Shown here: positions 16,957 to 27,351 of the stretch, piece by piece | Layout: each line of letters opens with the position of its first letter | Position numbering within the stretch: position 1 is the stretch's first letter | From: Synechococcus sp. SP2 MAG | GTDB lineage: Bacteria; Cyanobacteriota; Cyanobacteriia; PCC-6307; Cyanobiaceae | Length of the DNA: 64,000 nt | NCBI GenBank assembly: GCA_030756895.1 | Contig: JAVBIX010000054.1 | Location: 1-64,000, forward strand | Direction: 5' to 3' | Notes under the pieces: generated by a model | Databases searched by the model: none | The model's input: the letters and a program-made list of their open reading frames with translations, nothing else | Told to the model about the DNA's origin: nothing | Position numbers and translations under genes: made by a program

Positions 16957-17565
16957 ATGGTCCTGGCCAAGAAGCAAGTCCCTAAAGCAATGGCGCGCCA
17001 GCACTGGCTTGACCCCCTGGCTCGCAAGCTCTTGCAGGCCACCGGCGATCTACCCCCAGATCCTGTCCAAATAAAACAACAGCCGAGAACTACCCCGACT
17101 CAGGCAGAAACCTGGAGCCTGGATGTCAACAGGGCGACGCCCGAGCAATGGGAAAAGCTGCCCGGTTGCAGTGAAGCGATGGTGGATGTGCTGATGCGAC
17201 TCCAACGGGGTGGGGTGCAATTCAGCCAACTGGATGATCTCGCTCTCTTGCTGAACCTTCCTACGGATCTCGTGAAGCTATGGACACCCCACCTGGTGTT
17301 TCGCTGGCATGGGGATGCCCCAGTACTGCCTGAGCAGCCACTACTGGATGTCAATGCCGCAGCACCCACTTTGTTAGAGCAAACCCTCAACTGGCCAAAA
17401 CCCCGACTCCAACGGCTCATTCAAGAGCGGCGGCTTAAGCCGTTTGAGCATCTCGCCGATCTCCAAGAACGCGTGTGCTTACCCCCCGATGCTGTGGAGC
17501 AGCTCATTGGCCGCGTGAGTTTTGGGGCACGGCCATCCGGCCCAAGCCTGCCGCCAAGGAGCTAA
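16957..17565 (+). CDS. Helix-hairpin-helix (ComEA-like) domain protein
   Basis: 202 residues with two ComEA-type helix-hairpin-helix units: LDVNRATPEQWEKLPGCSEA and later LLDVNAAAPTLLEQTLNWPK. Each starts with the characteristic D-x-N-x-A. No signal peptide or membrane anchor is seen, unlike true ComEA, so this is probably a cytoplasmic DNA-associated protein. It lies just upstream of the GIY-YIG gene and their ends almost abut, suggesting a common transcript. Confidence 0.75.
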   Translation: MVLAKKQVPKAMARQHWLDPLARKLLQATGDLPPDPVQIKQQPRTTPTQAETWSLDVNRATPEQWEKLPGCSEAMVDVLMRLQRGGVQFSQLDDLALLLNLPTDLVKLWTPHLVFRWHGDAPVLPEQPLLDVNAAAPTLLEQTLNWPKPRLQRLIQERRLKPFEHLADLQERVCLPPDAVEQLIGRVSFGARPSGPSLPPRS

Positions 17566-17569
17566 GTCC

Positions 17570-18184
17570 ATGGCCACTCCCCCCGGGCAGAGCAACCTTT
17601 TCGAGCAGCCATTGGCCGAGTCCAGTGGGCTGATCGAGCGGTCCCTGCCTCTGAGCGCAGAGCTTTTACGGGGCTGGCAAGAGCGAATCCATCAGTTCCA
17701 GCAACCTCTGTTCACGCCTCAGTTGGCGTCTCGATTCGGGCATGGCAATGAACCATCAGAACAACAGCGCCTGTTTGCCAGCGACAACACCAATCCTCTG
17801 AGCAGCTTCCAGCCTTTACAGCTCAGGCCCTTACCTTTGAGTTTCTGGCGTTGGCCTAACAGTCCCCATCAAGGGGCGGCCATCTATCTCGTGATGGATC
17901 GCCCGAAAGAGCTCGACCAACCCATCCTTCTCTACATCGGAGAAACCAAGGCGGCTGATCGGCGCTGGAAAGGCGAGCACGATTGCAAGGCCTACTTGGC
18001 GAGTTACCAAGAGGCCTGCATGAGCACAGGCTTGCGCTGCAGCACAAGCATCCGTTTCTGGGCTGATGTCCCGCAGGACACCCGACCTCGACGACGTCTG
18101 GAACAAACCTTGATTCGCCTCTGGCAACCGCCCTTTAATAAGGAAACCCGTGAGCGATGGTCCACTCCGTTCCATGCCGATTAA
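17570..18184 (+). CDS. GIY-YIG-like nuclease-fold protein
   Basis: Starting at the ATG at 17570 gives 204 residues. The C-terminal half contains AAIYLVMDRPKELDQPILLY then YIGETKAADRRWKGEHD, which fit the GIY...YIG core with a following Arg. A Glu (RRRLEQTLIRLWQPPFN) matches the catalytic Glu/Asn region. The N-terminal 90 residues are unrecognised. It follows the HhH gene by four bases; the two may act together on DNA, which is inference. Confidence 0.65.
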   Translation: MATPPGQSNLFEQPLAESSGLIERSLPLSAELLRGWQERIHQFQQPLFTPQLASRFGHGNEPSEQQRLFASDNTNPLSSFQPLQLRPLPLSFWRWPNSPHQGAAIYLVMDRPKELDQPILLYIGETKAADRRWKGEHDCKAYLASYQEACMSTGLRCSTSIRFWADVPQDTRPRRRLEQTLIRLWQPPFNKETRERWSTPFHAD

Positions 18185-18221
18185 GGGTGCCCCTTAGCAT
18201 CGGCTCACGTGCCCAATCTCT

Positions 18222-19712
18222 ATGCAGATCTCCCTCTCGTCGGCCCAGCCAAAGGCCTGGTCGGGAACCGTGTTGGCCCTAGGCATTGCAGAGGGAGATC
18301 CCAATGGCTTGATACCAGCGATGGAAGAACGCTTTTCCATCCCCCTTAGCGACTGGCTGGAACAGCGCAAGTTCCAAGGGAAAAACGGAGAGCGCGCGAG
18401 CCTTCAACTCCTCAATCCCGACTGCGCATCCCTCGTGCTCGTAGGCATGGGGCCTCTTGAAACACTGGATGTGGATAGCTTTCGGCAGGCGGGCGCTGCT
18501 GCGGCCCGAGCGAGCAAAGACCAAACAGGCAGCCTCGGATTGTTGCTGCCATGGAACGCCGTTGATCCTGCAGAGGCAGTAACCGTTGCAGCGCAAGCGG
18601 TCAGGCTTGCGCTCTACAGCGATCAACGTTTTCGCAGCAAACCAGAGCCCGGCGTCCACCCCGAGCGGCTTGAACTGCTCGGCCCACTCCCCAACAGCCT
18701 TAGCAGCGCCCTCGAAGCGGTGCATCCCATCTGCGCGGGGGTGGAACTGGCAAGAGAGCTCGTTGCGGCACCTCCGAACAGTGTCACCCCAACAGCTCTT
18801 GCCGACAGTGCCGCTCAGATGGCGCATGAGCATGGCTTGGACTTGAAGGTGCTCGAGCGCGGCGACTGTGAAGCCAAGGGCATGGGGTCGTTCCTATCGG
18901 TCTGTCAAGGCTCGGATATGGATCCCAAGTTCATCCATCTCACCTACCGCCCCTCCGGTCCTGTCACAAGACGGGTGGTCTTGGTTGGCAAGGGCCTCAC
19001 CTTTGATTCCGGTGGTTACAACCTGAAAGTTGGTGCTGCCCAAATCGACATGATGAAATTCGATATGGGAGGCAGTGCAGCGGTGCTTGGCGCGATGCGC
19101 TCGATCGCTGAGCTCCGCCCCAAGGGGGTTGAAGTTCACATGCTGGTGGCATCATGCGAAAACATGATCAACGGTTCTGCCGTGCACCCAGGTGACATCG
19201 TCACCGCGTCCAACGGCACCACGATTGAAATCAACAACACAGATGCGGAAGGCCGGCTCACCCTCGCTGATGCCTTGGTTTACGCCTCCGAGCTCGAACC
19301 CGACGCCATCGTTGACTTGGCCACATTGACCGGTGCCTGCGTGGTTGCGCTTGGCGACGAAATTGCTGGGCTGTGGACTGGAGACGACTCGCTTGCCAGC
19401 TCCTTAGAGAGCGCAGCGAAGGATGCAGGTGAGGGGCTATGGCGCATGCCAATGCACCAGGCTTATCGCAAGGGCCTCAAGTCACACCTTGCGGACTTGA
19501 AAAACACAGGTCCCCGTCCAGGAGGCTCTATCACAGCCGCTTTGTTCCTCAAGGAATTTGTCAAAAGCTCCATCCCATGGGCGCACATTGACATCGCCGG
19601 AACGGTGTGGAGCGACAAAGCAAGAGGAGTAGATCCGGCTGGAGCCACGGGCTACGGAGTCCGCACCTTGGTGAATTGGGTTTGTAAGCAATCGCTGCGG
19701 GCCGAGAACTAG
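18222..19712 (+). CDS. pepA: Leucyl aminopeptidase (M17 family)
   Basis: A 496-residue protein with the M17 catalytic domain in the C-terminal two thirds. VGKGLTFDSGGYNLK, MKFDMGGSAAVLGAMR and NNTDAEGRLTLADALVYA carry the metal-binding Lys/Asp/Glu residues and the family signature NTDAEGRL. It removes N-terminal residues from peptides as a hexamer in the cytosol. Confidence 0.95.
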   Translation: MQISLSSAQPKAWSGTVLALGIAEGDPNGLIPAMEERFSIPLSDWLEQRKFQGKNGERASLQLLNPDCASLVLVGMGPLETLDVDSFRQAGAAAARASKDQTGSLGLLLPWNAVDPAEAVTVAAQAVRLALYSDQRFRSKPEPGVHPERLELLGPLPNSLSSALEAVHPICAGVELARELVAAPPNSVTPTALADSAAQMAHEHGLDLKVLERGDCEAKGMGSFLSVCQGSDMDPKFIHLTYRPSGPVTRRVVLVGKGLTFDSGGYNLKVGAAQIDMMKFDMGGSAAVLGAMRSIAELRPKGVEVHMLVASCENMINGSAVHPGDIVTASNGTTIEINNTDAEGRLTLADALVYASELEPDAIVDLATLTGACVVALGDEIAGLWTGDDSLASSLESAAKDAGEGLWRMPMHQAYRKGLKSHLADLKNTGPRPGGSITAALFLKEFVKSSIPWAHIDIAGTVWSDKARGVDPAGATGYGVRTLVNWVCKQSLRAEN

Positions 19713-19727
19713 GGTTTTCCCAAAACT

Positions 19728-19982
19728 GTGAACCAACCCAAACAAATGGCTTCCAGACCCCTGCGCTGGTATGTACGAGCTCAACTTGGAGTCCTGCTTT
19801 TGCCTGCAGGACTCTGCCTCTTTGGGGAAGCCATCAGTCGAAGAATTATCCAACTACTCGGACAGGACCGTGGTCCATGGTTTTGGTATGGAACTCTGAG
19901 CCTGATCTGCATCAACGCAGGAATCGGCTTAATGATCGAAAGCGGTCTTCTAAGCGGTTATCCAGGCCGGCGAGCCGATTAG
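19728..19982 (+). CDS. Small two-helix membrane protein
   Basis: 84 residues from a GTG, or 78 from the ATG at 19746. Two hydrophobic segments (LGVLLLPAGLCLFGEAIS and WYGTLSLICINAGIGLMIES) are separated by a polar stretch. No family is recognised. It follows pepA by 15 bases and may be co-transcribed. Its stop overlaps the convergent small gene by four bases. Confidence 0.65.
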   Translation: MNQPKQMASRPLRWYVRAQLGVLLLPAGLCLFGEAISRRIIQLLGQDRGPWFWYGTLSLICINAGIGLMIESGLLSGYPGRRAD

Positions 19983-20152
19983 GAAGCAACCGCAGTCATC
20001 GCACGTGGGCACTCAAGGGCATGAATTTGCCAGCGCGCCCTATCTGAACAAGTTGACAACACACGATCTAAATCATCTGAAGCCTGCTTCGTCGACGGAT
20101 AAGGACCAACGTGACGCGTCACCAGACCATCCTTGATCGTCAGCAGATACAT
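19979..20152 (-). CDS. Small conserved-type hypothetical
   Basis: The ATG at 20152 gives 57 residues starting MYLLTIKDGLVTRHVGPYPS. It looks like a compact beta-alpha protein with two cysteines and ends TAVAS. The 34-residue extension in the ORF track is basic and not convincing. Function unknown. Confidence 0.55.
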   Translation of the reverse strand: MYLLTIKDGLVTRHVGPYPSTKQASDDLDRVLSTCSDRARWQIHALECPRAMTAVAS

Positions 20153-20293
20153 ACAGCCCCTCCACAAATCTTGAGCTAATGGTAAGGACAATGTCCTAAT
20201 GCGTCGAGAGGGGAATACCCGCATCTTCACTGAGAAATGCCTGAATGGAACCAAAGCTTGAATTACAGGTGTTCTTTAACTTTTTAGAAGGTG

Positions 20294-20926
20294 TTACTGC
20301 GCTACTGGAGTGACCCAGGCTGTCCCTGATCTTGCGCGCTCTCCCCAGACGGCATCGAGGCGGCGATCTCGCCCACAACTGAAGCGGTAATAGCGATAAC
20401 GGAGCTCGTTGTTATTCGCATAATTTTGGTGGTAATCCTCTGCAGGCCAGAACTGAACTGCATCACGAATCTGCACTTTAATCTTAGATTTTGAGACTCC
20501 TAATTCACTTGCAGCAGAGGCAGCACTTGCTTGAGCGGCAGCTGCCTGTTGCTCGCCATCGGTATAAATCACTGGCCGATACGAGTCACCTCGGTCACAA
20601 AACTGACCTTGACCATCTAGAGGATCAATATTCCGCCAATAATGCTGTAAAAGGTTGGCATAACTGATTTTATCAGAATCAAATCGCACACGCACCACTT
20701 CTTGATGACCACTTTTTTCACCACTAACTTGTTGATACGTGGGATTCTCCACATGACCACCGCTATAACCACTTTCAGCCGAAATTACACCTTCAACATC
20801 CTCTAAATCATGTTCTAGGCACCAAAAACAACCACCCGCCAGAACAGCATCCTGGGTAGCTGCTAGGGCTGACATTGGACTCAACAACATAATACTGGTC
20901 AAAACCAACGGGATCAACACATGCAT
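20294..20926 (-). CDS. msrA: Exported peptide methionine sulfoxide reductase A
   Basis: From the ATG at 20926, 210 residues. A signal peptide (MHVLIPLVLTSIMLLSPMSA, then LAA) precedes the MsrA domain with AGGCFWCLEHD (catalytic Cys), GYSGGH and the family ending QNYANNNELRYRYYRFSCGR. It reduces methionine-S-sulfoxide in proteins. Export to periplasm or thylakoid lumen is predicted from the signal, unlike cytosolic MsrA. It starts shortly after the lpxB stop on the same strand. Confidence 0.9.
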   Translation of the reverse strand: MHVLIPLVLTSIMLLSPMSALAATQDAVLAGGCFWCLEHDLEDVEGVISAESGYSGGHVENPTYQQVSGEKSGHQEVVRVRFDSDKISYANLLQHYWRNIDPLDGQGQFCDRGDSYRPVIYTDGEQQAAAAQASAASAASELGVSKSKIKVQIRDAVQFWPAEDYHQNYANNNELRYRYYRFSCGRDRRLDAVWGERARSGTAWVTPVAQ

Positions 20927-20939
20927 GAGCTCAAGAGGG

Positions 20940-22115
20940 CTATTTGATCTGGTCAAGAATCGCTTCCGCAGCACGATCGGTCACACCTGGTTCACCAAGG
21001 GTGTCACGCAAGCGCTGATACCCATCCAAAACCCTTTGGCGATCAACTTGGTTATCCAATAGAGGGATAGCCAATGCCACAAGCTGATCGGCGTTGAACT
21101 CCTCCTGCAACAGCTCCGGCACAAGACGCTCATTCAGCAAAAGGTTGACCGGCGAGATGTGATCCACGTGGAAACGGAGAATTCGCCGCGCCACCCACGC
21201 GGTGATACGGCTGACGCGATAGCCAACCACTTGCGGAACACCCTGAAGAGCTAATTCCAAATTCACGGTGCCGGATTTACCCAAGGCCAAATCGGCAGCT
21301 GCAAACAGTTGAGGCTTCATGGCATCCGCCTGATCAGCGGGAATGACCGTTCCGCGAACCCCCGCTTGGTCTAGGGCCTGTTGCAATGGCTCCTCAAAAC
21401 GCTCCAATCCGGCTGGGACCATCACATTGAGTGATGGGTCACGAGCCTGAAGGGTGGCGGCAGCCTGCACCAATTCGGGCATGAGGTAATGCATTTCCTG
21501 AGGTCGTGATGCAGGCATCAAGATCAACAGAGCTCCTTCTGAGGGCAAGCCCAACGCACCTCGAGCAGCCTGGCGATCGAAAGAAGCCGGAACCATATCG
21601 AGGAGGGGATGCCCTACCCAAGTGACGTCAGCGCCTTGACCGGCATAGAACTCAGCTTCTTCTGGAAAAATCGCCAAGATGCGATCTGTGAACTGCAGCA
21701 AACTTTTGGTGCCTCCTTCCCCAATGCGCCAAGCCCATTCCTGGGGGGCGATGTAGTAGGTGATTGGCACATCCGGCAGGCGGTCTCTGAGGCTGTGGCC
21801 CAAGCGCACGTTGGCGCCCATGTAATCGATCAACACCACCCCATCGGGTGGGCGCTGCTTCAATACCCGGTCGACTCTGGCTTGCAATCGAATCGTGGGG
21901 ACAACCAAAGGGAGGGCTTCCCACAGGCCAATCGCGCCCATCGGAGAGGTATCGGCCAGCAACTCAGCTCCAGCAGCCTTCATCCGCTCACCCCCTAGAG
22001 CGAGGACTTCTAAATCGAGTCCACGACGCTTCGCGACACGCCATAGAGCCTGAATCAACAGGCTTCCCTGCAAATCTCCTGACACCTCGCCGGTGCTGAT
22101 GAGCAAACGCACCAT
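20940..22115 (-). CDS. lpxB: Lipid-A-disaccharide synthase
   Basis: A 391-residue GT19 glycosyltransferase. [18 protein letters not shown] is the N-terminal signature, with [30 protein letters not shown] and [20 protein letters not shown] following in order. It joins UDP-2,3-diacylglucosamine and lipid X to form the lipid A disaccharide. The ATG overlaps the lpxA stop by one base, completing the lpxC-fabZ-lpxA-lpxB operon. Confidence 0.95.
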   Translation of the reverse strand: MVRLLISTGEVSGDLQGSLLIQALWRVAKRRGLDLEVLALGGERMKAAGAELLADTSPMGAIGLWEALPLVVPTIRLQARVDRVLKQRPPDGVVLIDYMGANVRLGHSLRDRLPDVPITYYIAPQEWAWRIGEGGTKSLLQFTDRILAIFPEEAEFYAGQGADVTWVGHPLLDMVPASFDRQAARGALGLPSEGALLILMPASRPQEMHYLMPELVQAAATLQARDPSLNVMVPAGLERFEEPLQQALDQAGVRGTVIPADQADAMKPQLFAAADLALGKSGTVNLELALQGVPQVVGYRVSRITAWVARRILRFHVDHISPVNLLLNERLVPELLQEEFNADQLVALAIPLLDNQVDRQRVLDGYQRLRDTLGEPGVTDRAAEAILDQIK

Positions 22116-22975
22116 CAGCGACTCGATGGAGGAGGCATGGGGCCCCGTCGACCTGTCGACAAGGAACCCTCCAAAAATGTACAGAGATGGTTAGCGGCAG
22201 GTAGCAAGACTTGTTGCCTCGCAAGGTTTAAGCCGTCAGCAATGACGTGATCAGAGCGATAAAGCAATGACCAAACCTCCTGCAGCTGTTTGAATTCCTG
22301 ACCCCCCTCTAGGCGATGCAGGCCCTGACGTCTCAAGCCCACACGATTAAGACCCCGCACCCTGCCTGGATGACCTTCTACAAGGCAGTAAGGAGGAACA
22401 TCACGATCAACACGGGTCATGCCGCCAACCATGGCCATGCCGCCAATGTGAACGAATTGATGAATCCCTAAACAACCACCAATCACTGCCCGATCTTCAA
22501 TTAACACGTGGCCTGCCACTTGGATGCCATTCGACATCACAATGTTGTTTCCAAGCAAACAATTATGCCCAAGATGGCAATAGGCCATGAGCAAGTTGTT
22601 GTCACCAATCCGAGTCTGCTCCCCTTCATCAGTGGCACGATTAATCGTGACGCATTCACGAATAGTGTTGTGATCGCCAATGACAACCTCCGTCGGAGCA
22701 CCTTTGTATTTCAAATCCTGAGGTTCCTGCCCCAAACAAGCTCCGGGGTAAATGCGATTGTGAGCACCAATTCGCAGCAGACCATCGAGCACCACATGGG
22801 GACCAATCCAGGTGTTAGCCCCAATGCTCACCTCAGGACCGATCACGGCTCCAGGACCAATCACAACGCCATGGGCGAGCTCAGCTCGAGGATCGACCAC
22901 CGCCATTGGATGGACCTGAGCGGGGCGATCGTCCGTGATCACTGATGTGGAGAGCTCATCACTCATCACGATCAA
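22115..22975 (-). CDS. lpxA: UDP-N-acetylglucosamine acyltransferase
   Basis: A 286-residue left-handed beta-helix protein with hexapeptide repeats from [20 protein letters not shown] onward. [20 protein letters not shown] contains the catalytic-histidine region. It transfers a hydroxyacyl chain from ACP to UDP-GlcNAc, the first step of lipid A synthesis. The ATG at 22975 overlaps the fabZ stop by four bases, supporting that start over MSDEL at 22966. Confidence 0.95.
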   Translation of the reverse strand: MIVMSDELSTSVITDDRPAQVHPMAVVDPRAELAHGVVIGPGAVIGPEVSIGANTWIGPHVVLDGLLRIGAHNRIYPGACLGQEPQDLKYKGAPTEVVIGDHNTIRECVTINRATDEGEQTRIGDNNLLMAYCHLGHNCLLGNNIVMSNGIQVAGHVLIEDRAVIGGCLGIHQFVHIGGMAMVGGMTRVDRDVPPYCLVEGHPGRVRGLNRVGLRRQGLHRLEGGQEFKQLQEVWSLLYRSDHVIADGLNLARQQVLLPAANHLCTFLEGSLSTGRRGPMPPPSSR

Positions 22976-23436
22976 TCCACCAGAGAAAACATCAGCTCAC
23001 CGGAGCAGACAAGCTGTCCATCCACGGTGGCCTCAGCTTTGACTTTGCCAAAACGCTTGCGCTTAAGGCTAAGCAACTCACAGGTAATCCTCAATTGATC
23101 TCCCGGAACGACAGGCCGACGAAAACGAACTCCATCAATTCCGGCGAACACAAACAAGCCCTTGGGAAGATCTGGCATCTGCGTCACGATTAAGCCCCCC
23201 ACTTGAGCCATCGCTTCCACAATCAAGACTCCAGGCATCAAAGGACGACCAGGGAAATGTCCCTGGAACTGTGGCTCATTCAAGGTGACATTCTTGATCG
23301 CGACAGCGCGTTCACCTGGAACGTGCTCAAGCACCCGATCCACCAACGCGAATGGATAACGATGAGGCAGCAACCCCATGATCTGCTCGGCATTCAGCAC
23401 CGCAGAGGGCGTGTCGGTGGAGGCAAGAACGGTCAA
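22972..23436 (-). CDS. fabZ: (3R)-hydroxyacyl-ACP dehydratase
   Basis: 154 residues with a hot-dog fold. [14 protein letters not shown] includes the catalytic His, and [20 protein letters not shown] the catalytic Glu helix. It dehydrates 3-hydroxyacyl-ACP in fatty acid elongation, competing with LpxA for hydroxyacyl-ACP, which explains its place between lpxC and lpxA. It is five bases after lpxC. Confidence 0.96.
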   Translation of the reverse strand: MTVLASTDTPSAVLNAEQIMGLLPHRYPFALVDRVLEHVPGERAVAIKNVTLNEPQFQGHFPGRPLMPGVLIVEAMAQVGGLIVTQMPDLPKGLFVFAGIDGVRFRRPVVPGDQLRITCELLSLKRKRFGKVKAEATVDGQLVCSGELMFSLVD

Positions 23437-23441
23437 GTGGC

Positions 23442-24296
23442 TCAGCGTTGGGGAACGAATTGATCGGCAAGTGCCGCGGCCAGCTCAGTATGAAGGCCGT
23501 GGGATCCTCGATAGACCAGCACCTGGGCTTGAGGAAAACCCACAAGAGCCAGATCTCCGATTAGATCCAAGATCTTATGGCGCACTGGTTCATCTGGAAA
23601 ACGCAGCGGGGGATTCACCCATGAATCTCCATCACAGACGAGGGCATTATCTAAAGCTCCACCACGAATGAGACCAGAGGATCGAAGTTGATCCACTTGC
23701 TCGCGAAAACCAAAGGTCCGAGCAGGAGCAATCTCTTCAATAAACCTCTGAGGTGTGAGCTCGAGGGCCAATTGCTGACGTCCAATGGCTTTCTGCGGGA
23801 AATCAATGACACCGACCAGCGTGAAGCGATCAGCAGGCGTCGCGACGATGGCGCTGTTCCCGCGATGAAAGGCCAGCGGCTCAGACAGCACCAAGGGGGG
23901 GCGACGTGGGGTCGACGCTGCTTTTAAACCGGCTTCAGCGATTGCCTCCACCCAGCCCAAAGCTGACCCATCAAGAAGCGGAATTTCCGTACCGGACACG
24001 TGTATCTCAACATGGGAAATCCCGCAGCCAGCGAGAGCAGCGAGCAGATGTTCCACAGTGGAGAGCTGTCTGTCTCCGAAGTCGAGGGTGGTACACAACT
24101 GGCTGTCTCGCACCTGTGAAGGATCGAGACGAATCGGCGCTGTAGCTTGATTAAGCCAGCGCACATAAAACCCCTCTTGCTCTGAGGGAAAGAGAGTGAC
24201 GTCACACTCCTGGCCGCTGTGCAATCCAATCCCTGAGCGCGACACACTGGATGCCAGCGTCCAAGGCCCGTTGTAATCCCCTGGCCAAGACAACAT
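23442..24296 (-). CDS. lpxC: UDP-3-O-acyl-N-acetylglucosamine deacetylase
   Basis: From ATG 24296, 284 residues. [15 protein letters not shown] carries the first zinc His, [15 protein letters not shown] the other zinc ligands, and [13 protein letters not shown] the C-terminal catalytic His region. It is the committed step of lipid A synthesis. The ATG overlaps the bamA stop by one base (TGATG); the longer track start lies inside bamA and is rejected. Confidence 0.95.
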   Translation of the reverse strand: MLSWPGDYNGPWTLASSVSRSGIGLHSGQECDVTLFPSEQEGFYVRWLNQATAPIRLDPSQVRDSQLCTTLDFGDRQLSTVEHLLAALAGCGISHVEIHVSGTEIPLLDGSALGWVEAIAEAGLKAASTPRRPPLVLSEPLAFHRGNSAIVATPADRFTLVGVIDFPQKAIGRQQLALELTPQRFIEEIAPARTFGFREQVDQLRSSGLIRGGALDNALVCDGDSWVNPPLRFPDEPVRHKILDLIGDLALVGFPQAQVLVYRGSHGLHTELAAALADQFVPQR

Positions 24297-26551
24297 CAGA
24301 ACTTCCAGCCCACTCCCAAGTTGAAGCGCCACTCACCGGTTAAATCCTGACTGGCAACCTCCAGACGAAGAGGGCCAACTGGCGTCGTCACAATTACACC
24401 AGTACCGATTGAGAAACCCGACCCAGGTTTTTTGAGCAATTTGCCAGGTTTTCCAGGAACATTGCTCTGAGACCCAAAATCAGTACCCGCATCAACGAAA
24501 AGTTCTCCTGCGAAAATACTGATAATCGGGAAGCGATATTCCAAGGTTGCTTCGCCATAACTACGACCAACCGCTAGGTCGCAGTCATACCAACCACGAA
24601 CTGAATTAGAACCACCCAAACAAAAAGCTTCATACGGAGGGAGATCGCCAACGATGGATCCTGCCTTGAGCTGAAGACCAATGGCTTGTGGACAGTTAGC
24701 TTTTTCGCCTGGCTTTGGCCTGCAACCTTTGGCAATTTTCAGCCAATTAACAGGAAAGAACTGCGTATAACTTGCTTTTACTCGGTTGAAGGTAGGAGAG
24801 TTTTCACCAACCGACAGGAATTGCTCTGTACCGAAACTAAGGAAATTGCCAGAAGTAGGATTGCGGGGATCATTCAAAGTATTATAAGTTGCTGCAAATC
24901 TCAATCCGGCCAGATTGTTTTCAGTGGCACAATTGTAAGAGATGCAGATAATATTTTCACTGGGGACTTCATCACCACTATTGCTGGGAGTTCCGTAAAT
25001 ACGTGAAGCGCCCTCAAAGTTAATTGGCCTAACGCTCTGAACATTTAAACCCGCAAGAATCTGCCATGGAGAATTCTTATATGGATCACCACCATTAAGA
25101 GGTCTCGCAAAAATGATATTACCGCCAACCCTTTGCAAGGCAACAGAGTCGCCTTGATAATCGAACCAGCTGTACTCAGGGAAGAGATCAGACGCCTCTC
25201 CAACATTGTCAAACTTCCTGCCCTCAGGATTATTATTTGTACTAATCGAGTAAGCGCTGGATGAATTGTTGTCTTGGTAATCTGTAAGAGTAACAATATC
25301 TCCATTATTTTGGCTCTGAAACACCTGAGGCACTTCACGACTCAGGAACAGAGAAGTGCGGAAAGATGTGCGATGCGCATCACCCTTAATCCATGGATCA
25401 GTAAACGTGAAATTCGCCAAGCCGCCGTACTGCCCGTAGGTGAGGTTGAGAGCTAAGTTCCAAGCACGTCCAAATAAATTGCTGTCCTGAACTTGAACCT
25501 GTCCAAACACACCTTGACTTTGGCTGTAGCCCAAGCCGCCTGAAAGGGAACCGGTTGACTGCTCAACGATTCCCAAAACAATGTTGACTTCGCCTGGATT
25601 TCCAGCAACAGGCTTCAGTGTGACTTTGACATCACTGAACAGTGATGTTCCGTAAAGGCGCTTGATATCACCCTCAAGTTGATTGCGATTAAAGGCCTCA
25701 CCTGGCTTGATCGAGATTTCTCTCGTAACGACCCAGGGTTTGGTTTTTCCGCGAATTGGCTCACCTTTGTCGTTGGTGGTTTCACCTTCCTTGTTTAGGA
25801 ACTGCACCTCAACGCCAGCAACCGTGCCAACCACAACCTTGAGCTCTACAACCCCATCTGGACTGACGCGCGTCGGACCTGTGACCCTTGCAAGGGCATA
25901 ACCCTCACTTGCGTACCACGTCTGAAGTTCTTTCATCCGAAGCTGAAGCTCGGAGAGGTTCAGCGTGCGTCCATAGTCAGAACTGAAGGCGTCTTCAATG
26001 ACCTGTGGAGGGATTTCATTGTCTTCAGGAAGAAGCTCAACCCGCGTAAGAACGGGATTGGGTACAACTTGAACGACAAGCTGCACACCGAGAGGACCAT
26101 TAACTGGTTCGATGCGTACATCAGAGAACCAGCCGGTGGCGTAGATCGCCTCCAAATCAACTTTGAGCTCATCTCTGGTGACGCGACTACCAGGGCGAAC
26201 GGTCATGGCGTCATAGGCAGCCAATTCCACCCGCTCCTGTTCAGGGTGACCATCGATCCCATCGATCATCACCTCCGTAATCAGCACTCTGGGCTGAGCA
26301 AGGCCCTCATCTTCTAAAGCAACAGGTGTTTCTTGTACGTCTTCAAACGCTTCCACCTCCACAGCTTGAGGCTCGGTTTTGCCCCCGGTTAAGGCATCCT
26401 CGAGCTGAACTTGCTCCTCCGAACTCTGATCGGAGTCAGCCTCAGTTTGTGCGCGAGTAGGAAGGGTGGTCAGAAGCGGCAGGGCCAAAGCAAGCCCTAA
26501 AGCTCCCCGCCGAACGGCGTTCCTGGTTCGGTATGAGGAGGGATTGACCAT
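24296..26551 (-). CDS. bamA: BamA/Omp85-family outer membrane assembly protein
   Basis: 751 residues: a signal peptide (ALGLALALPLLTTLPTRAQ), an acidic linker, about three POTRA domains (VLITEVMIDGIDGHPEQERV; VLTRVELLPEDNEIPPQVIE; AGVEVQFLNKEGE onward) and a C-terminal 16-strand beta-barrel. The barrel ends RFNLGVGWKF with the terminal aromatic residue. FCLGGSNSVRGWYD holds the conserved VRGY/W-type motif of strand lid loop L6. It inserts beta-barrel proteins into the outer membrane and heads the lpx operon. Confidence 0.93.
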   Translation of the reverse strand: MVNPSSYRTRNAVRRGALGLALALPLLTTLPTRAQTEADSDQSSEEQVQLEDALTGGKTEPQAVEVEAFEDVQETPVALEDEGLAQPRVLITEVMIDGIDGHPEQERVELAAYDAMTVRPGSRVTRDELKVDLEAIYATGWFSDVRIEPVNGPLGVQLVVQVVPNPVLTRVELLPEDNEIPPQVIEDAFSSDYGRTLNLSELQLRMKELQTWYASEGYALARVTGPTRVSPDGVVELKVVVGTVAGVEVQFLNKEGETTNDKGEPIRGKTKPWVVTREISIKPGEAFNRNQLEGDIKRLYGTSLFSDVKVTLKPVAGNPGEVNIVLGIVEQSTGSLSGGLGYSQSQGVFGQVQVQDSNLFGRAWNLALNLTYGQYGGLANFTFTDPWIKGDAHRTSFRTSLFLSREVPQVFQSQNNGDIVTLTDYQDNNSSSAYSISTNNNPEGRKFDNVGEASDLFPEYSWFDYQGDSVALQRVGGNIIFARPLNGGDPYKNSPWQILAGLNVQSVRPINFEGASRIYGTPSNSGDEVPSENIICISYNCATENNLAGLRFAATYNTLNDPRNPTSGNFLSFGTEQFLSVGENSPTFNRVKASYTQFFPVNWLKIAKGCRPKPGEKANCPQAIGLQLKAGSIVGDLPPYEAFCLGGSNSVRGWYDCDLAVGRSYGEATLEYRFPIISIFAGELFVDAGTDFGSQSNVPGKPGKLLKKPGSGFSIGTGVIVTTPVGPLRLEVASQDLTGEWRFNLGVGWKF

Positions 26552-26598
26552 GGGGTGCTGCGTTTACCGGCCAAAAAGGCCGCAAATATCCGGTGACC

Positions 26599-27351
26599 TT
26601 ACCTGTAGTTGCGGGGTTTGGGGGTTGCCCCTTGGACCCGTTTGCAGACCTCCCCGTAGGCCTCGATCACTCCGCCAAGGTCTTGACGGAAGCGATCTTT
26701 GTCCAAAATGCGTTCCTTTTCGTCCCGACTGTTCATGTCCCAAAGGCGGCAGGTGTCTGGGCTGATCTCGTCAGCAACAAGTAATTGGCCCGCTGCATTG
26801 CGTCCCAGCTCGAGCTTGAAGTCCACCAATTGCAGATTGATACCAGAAAAGAAAGGGGTCAAAACAGTATTCACCCGCCTTGCCAACGTCTCGATTTCCT
26901 GACGACTTTCCGGGCTGACTAAATCAAGCAAAAACAGGCGCGACTCTGTTAAGAGAGGATCACCAAGATCATCATCCTTGTAGTAGAGATCCAGCAGTGC
27001 TGGATTTAAGAGAGTGCCTTGAGAAATAGGGGTTTGACGACAGAGTGATCCTGTGGCCACATTGCGTAGCACCACTTCGATCGGAATCACCTTGACCCGT
27101 TGGACCACCATCCAATGATCCGACTCCAATCCGCAGTAATGCGTTGGTATTCCTTCCCGTTCCAGCAACTCAAACAAACACGCCGAAATCTGACAATTAA
27201 GTCGGCCTTTGTCTTCCAGTTGTGCACGCTTTTGGGCGTTAAAAGCGGTGGCATCATTTTTGTATTCGACCAAAACCTCAGCCTCATTGCTTGAGGCATA
27301 GATGCGTTTGGCCTTGCCCTCATAGAGGAGAGGCCCATGGGTGCTGGTCAT
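26599..27351 (-). CDS. purC: SAICAR synthetase
   Basis: 250 residues. [20 protein letters not shown] is the N-terminal signature and [20 protein letters not shown], then [10 protein letters not shown], the C-terminal motif. It joins aspartate to CAIR in purine synthesis. It overlaps the upstream secreted hypothetical by four bases. purD lies nearby on the other strand. Confidence 0.95.
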   Translation of the reverse strand: MTSTHGPLLYEGKAKRIYASSNEAEVLVEYKNDATAFNAQKRAQLEDKGRLNCQISACLFELLEREGIPTHYCGLESDHWMVVQRVKVIPIEVVLRNVATGSLCRQTPISQGTLLNPALLDLYYKDDDLGDPLLTESRLFLLDLVSPESRQEIETLARRVNTVLTPFFSGINLQLVDFKLELGRNAAGQLLVADEISPDTCRLWDMNSRDEKERILDKDRFRQDLGGVIEAYGEVCKRVQGATPKPRNYR

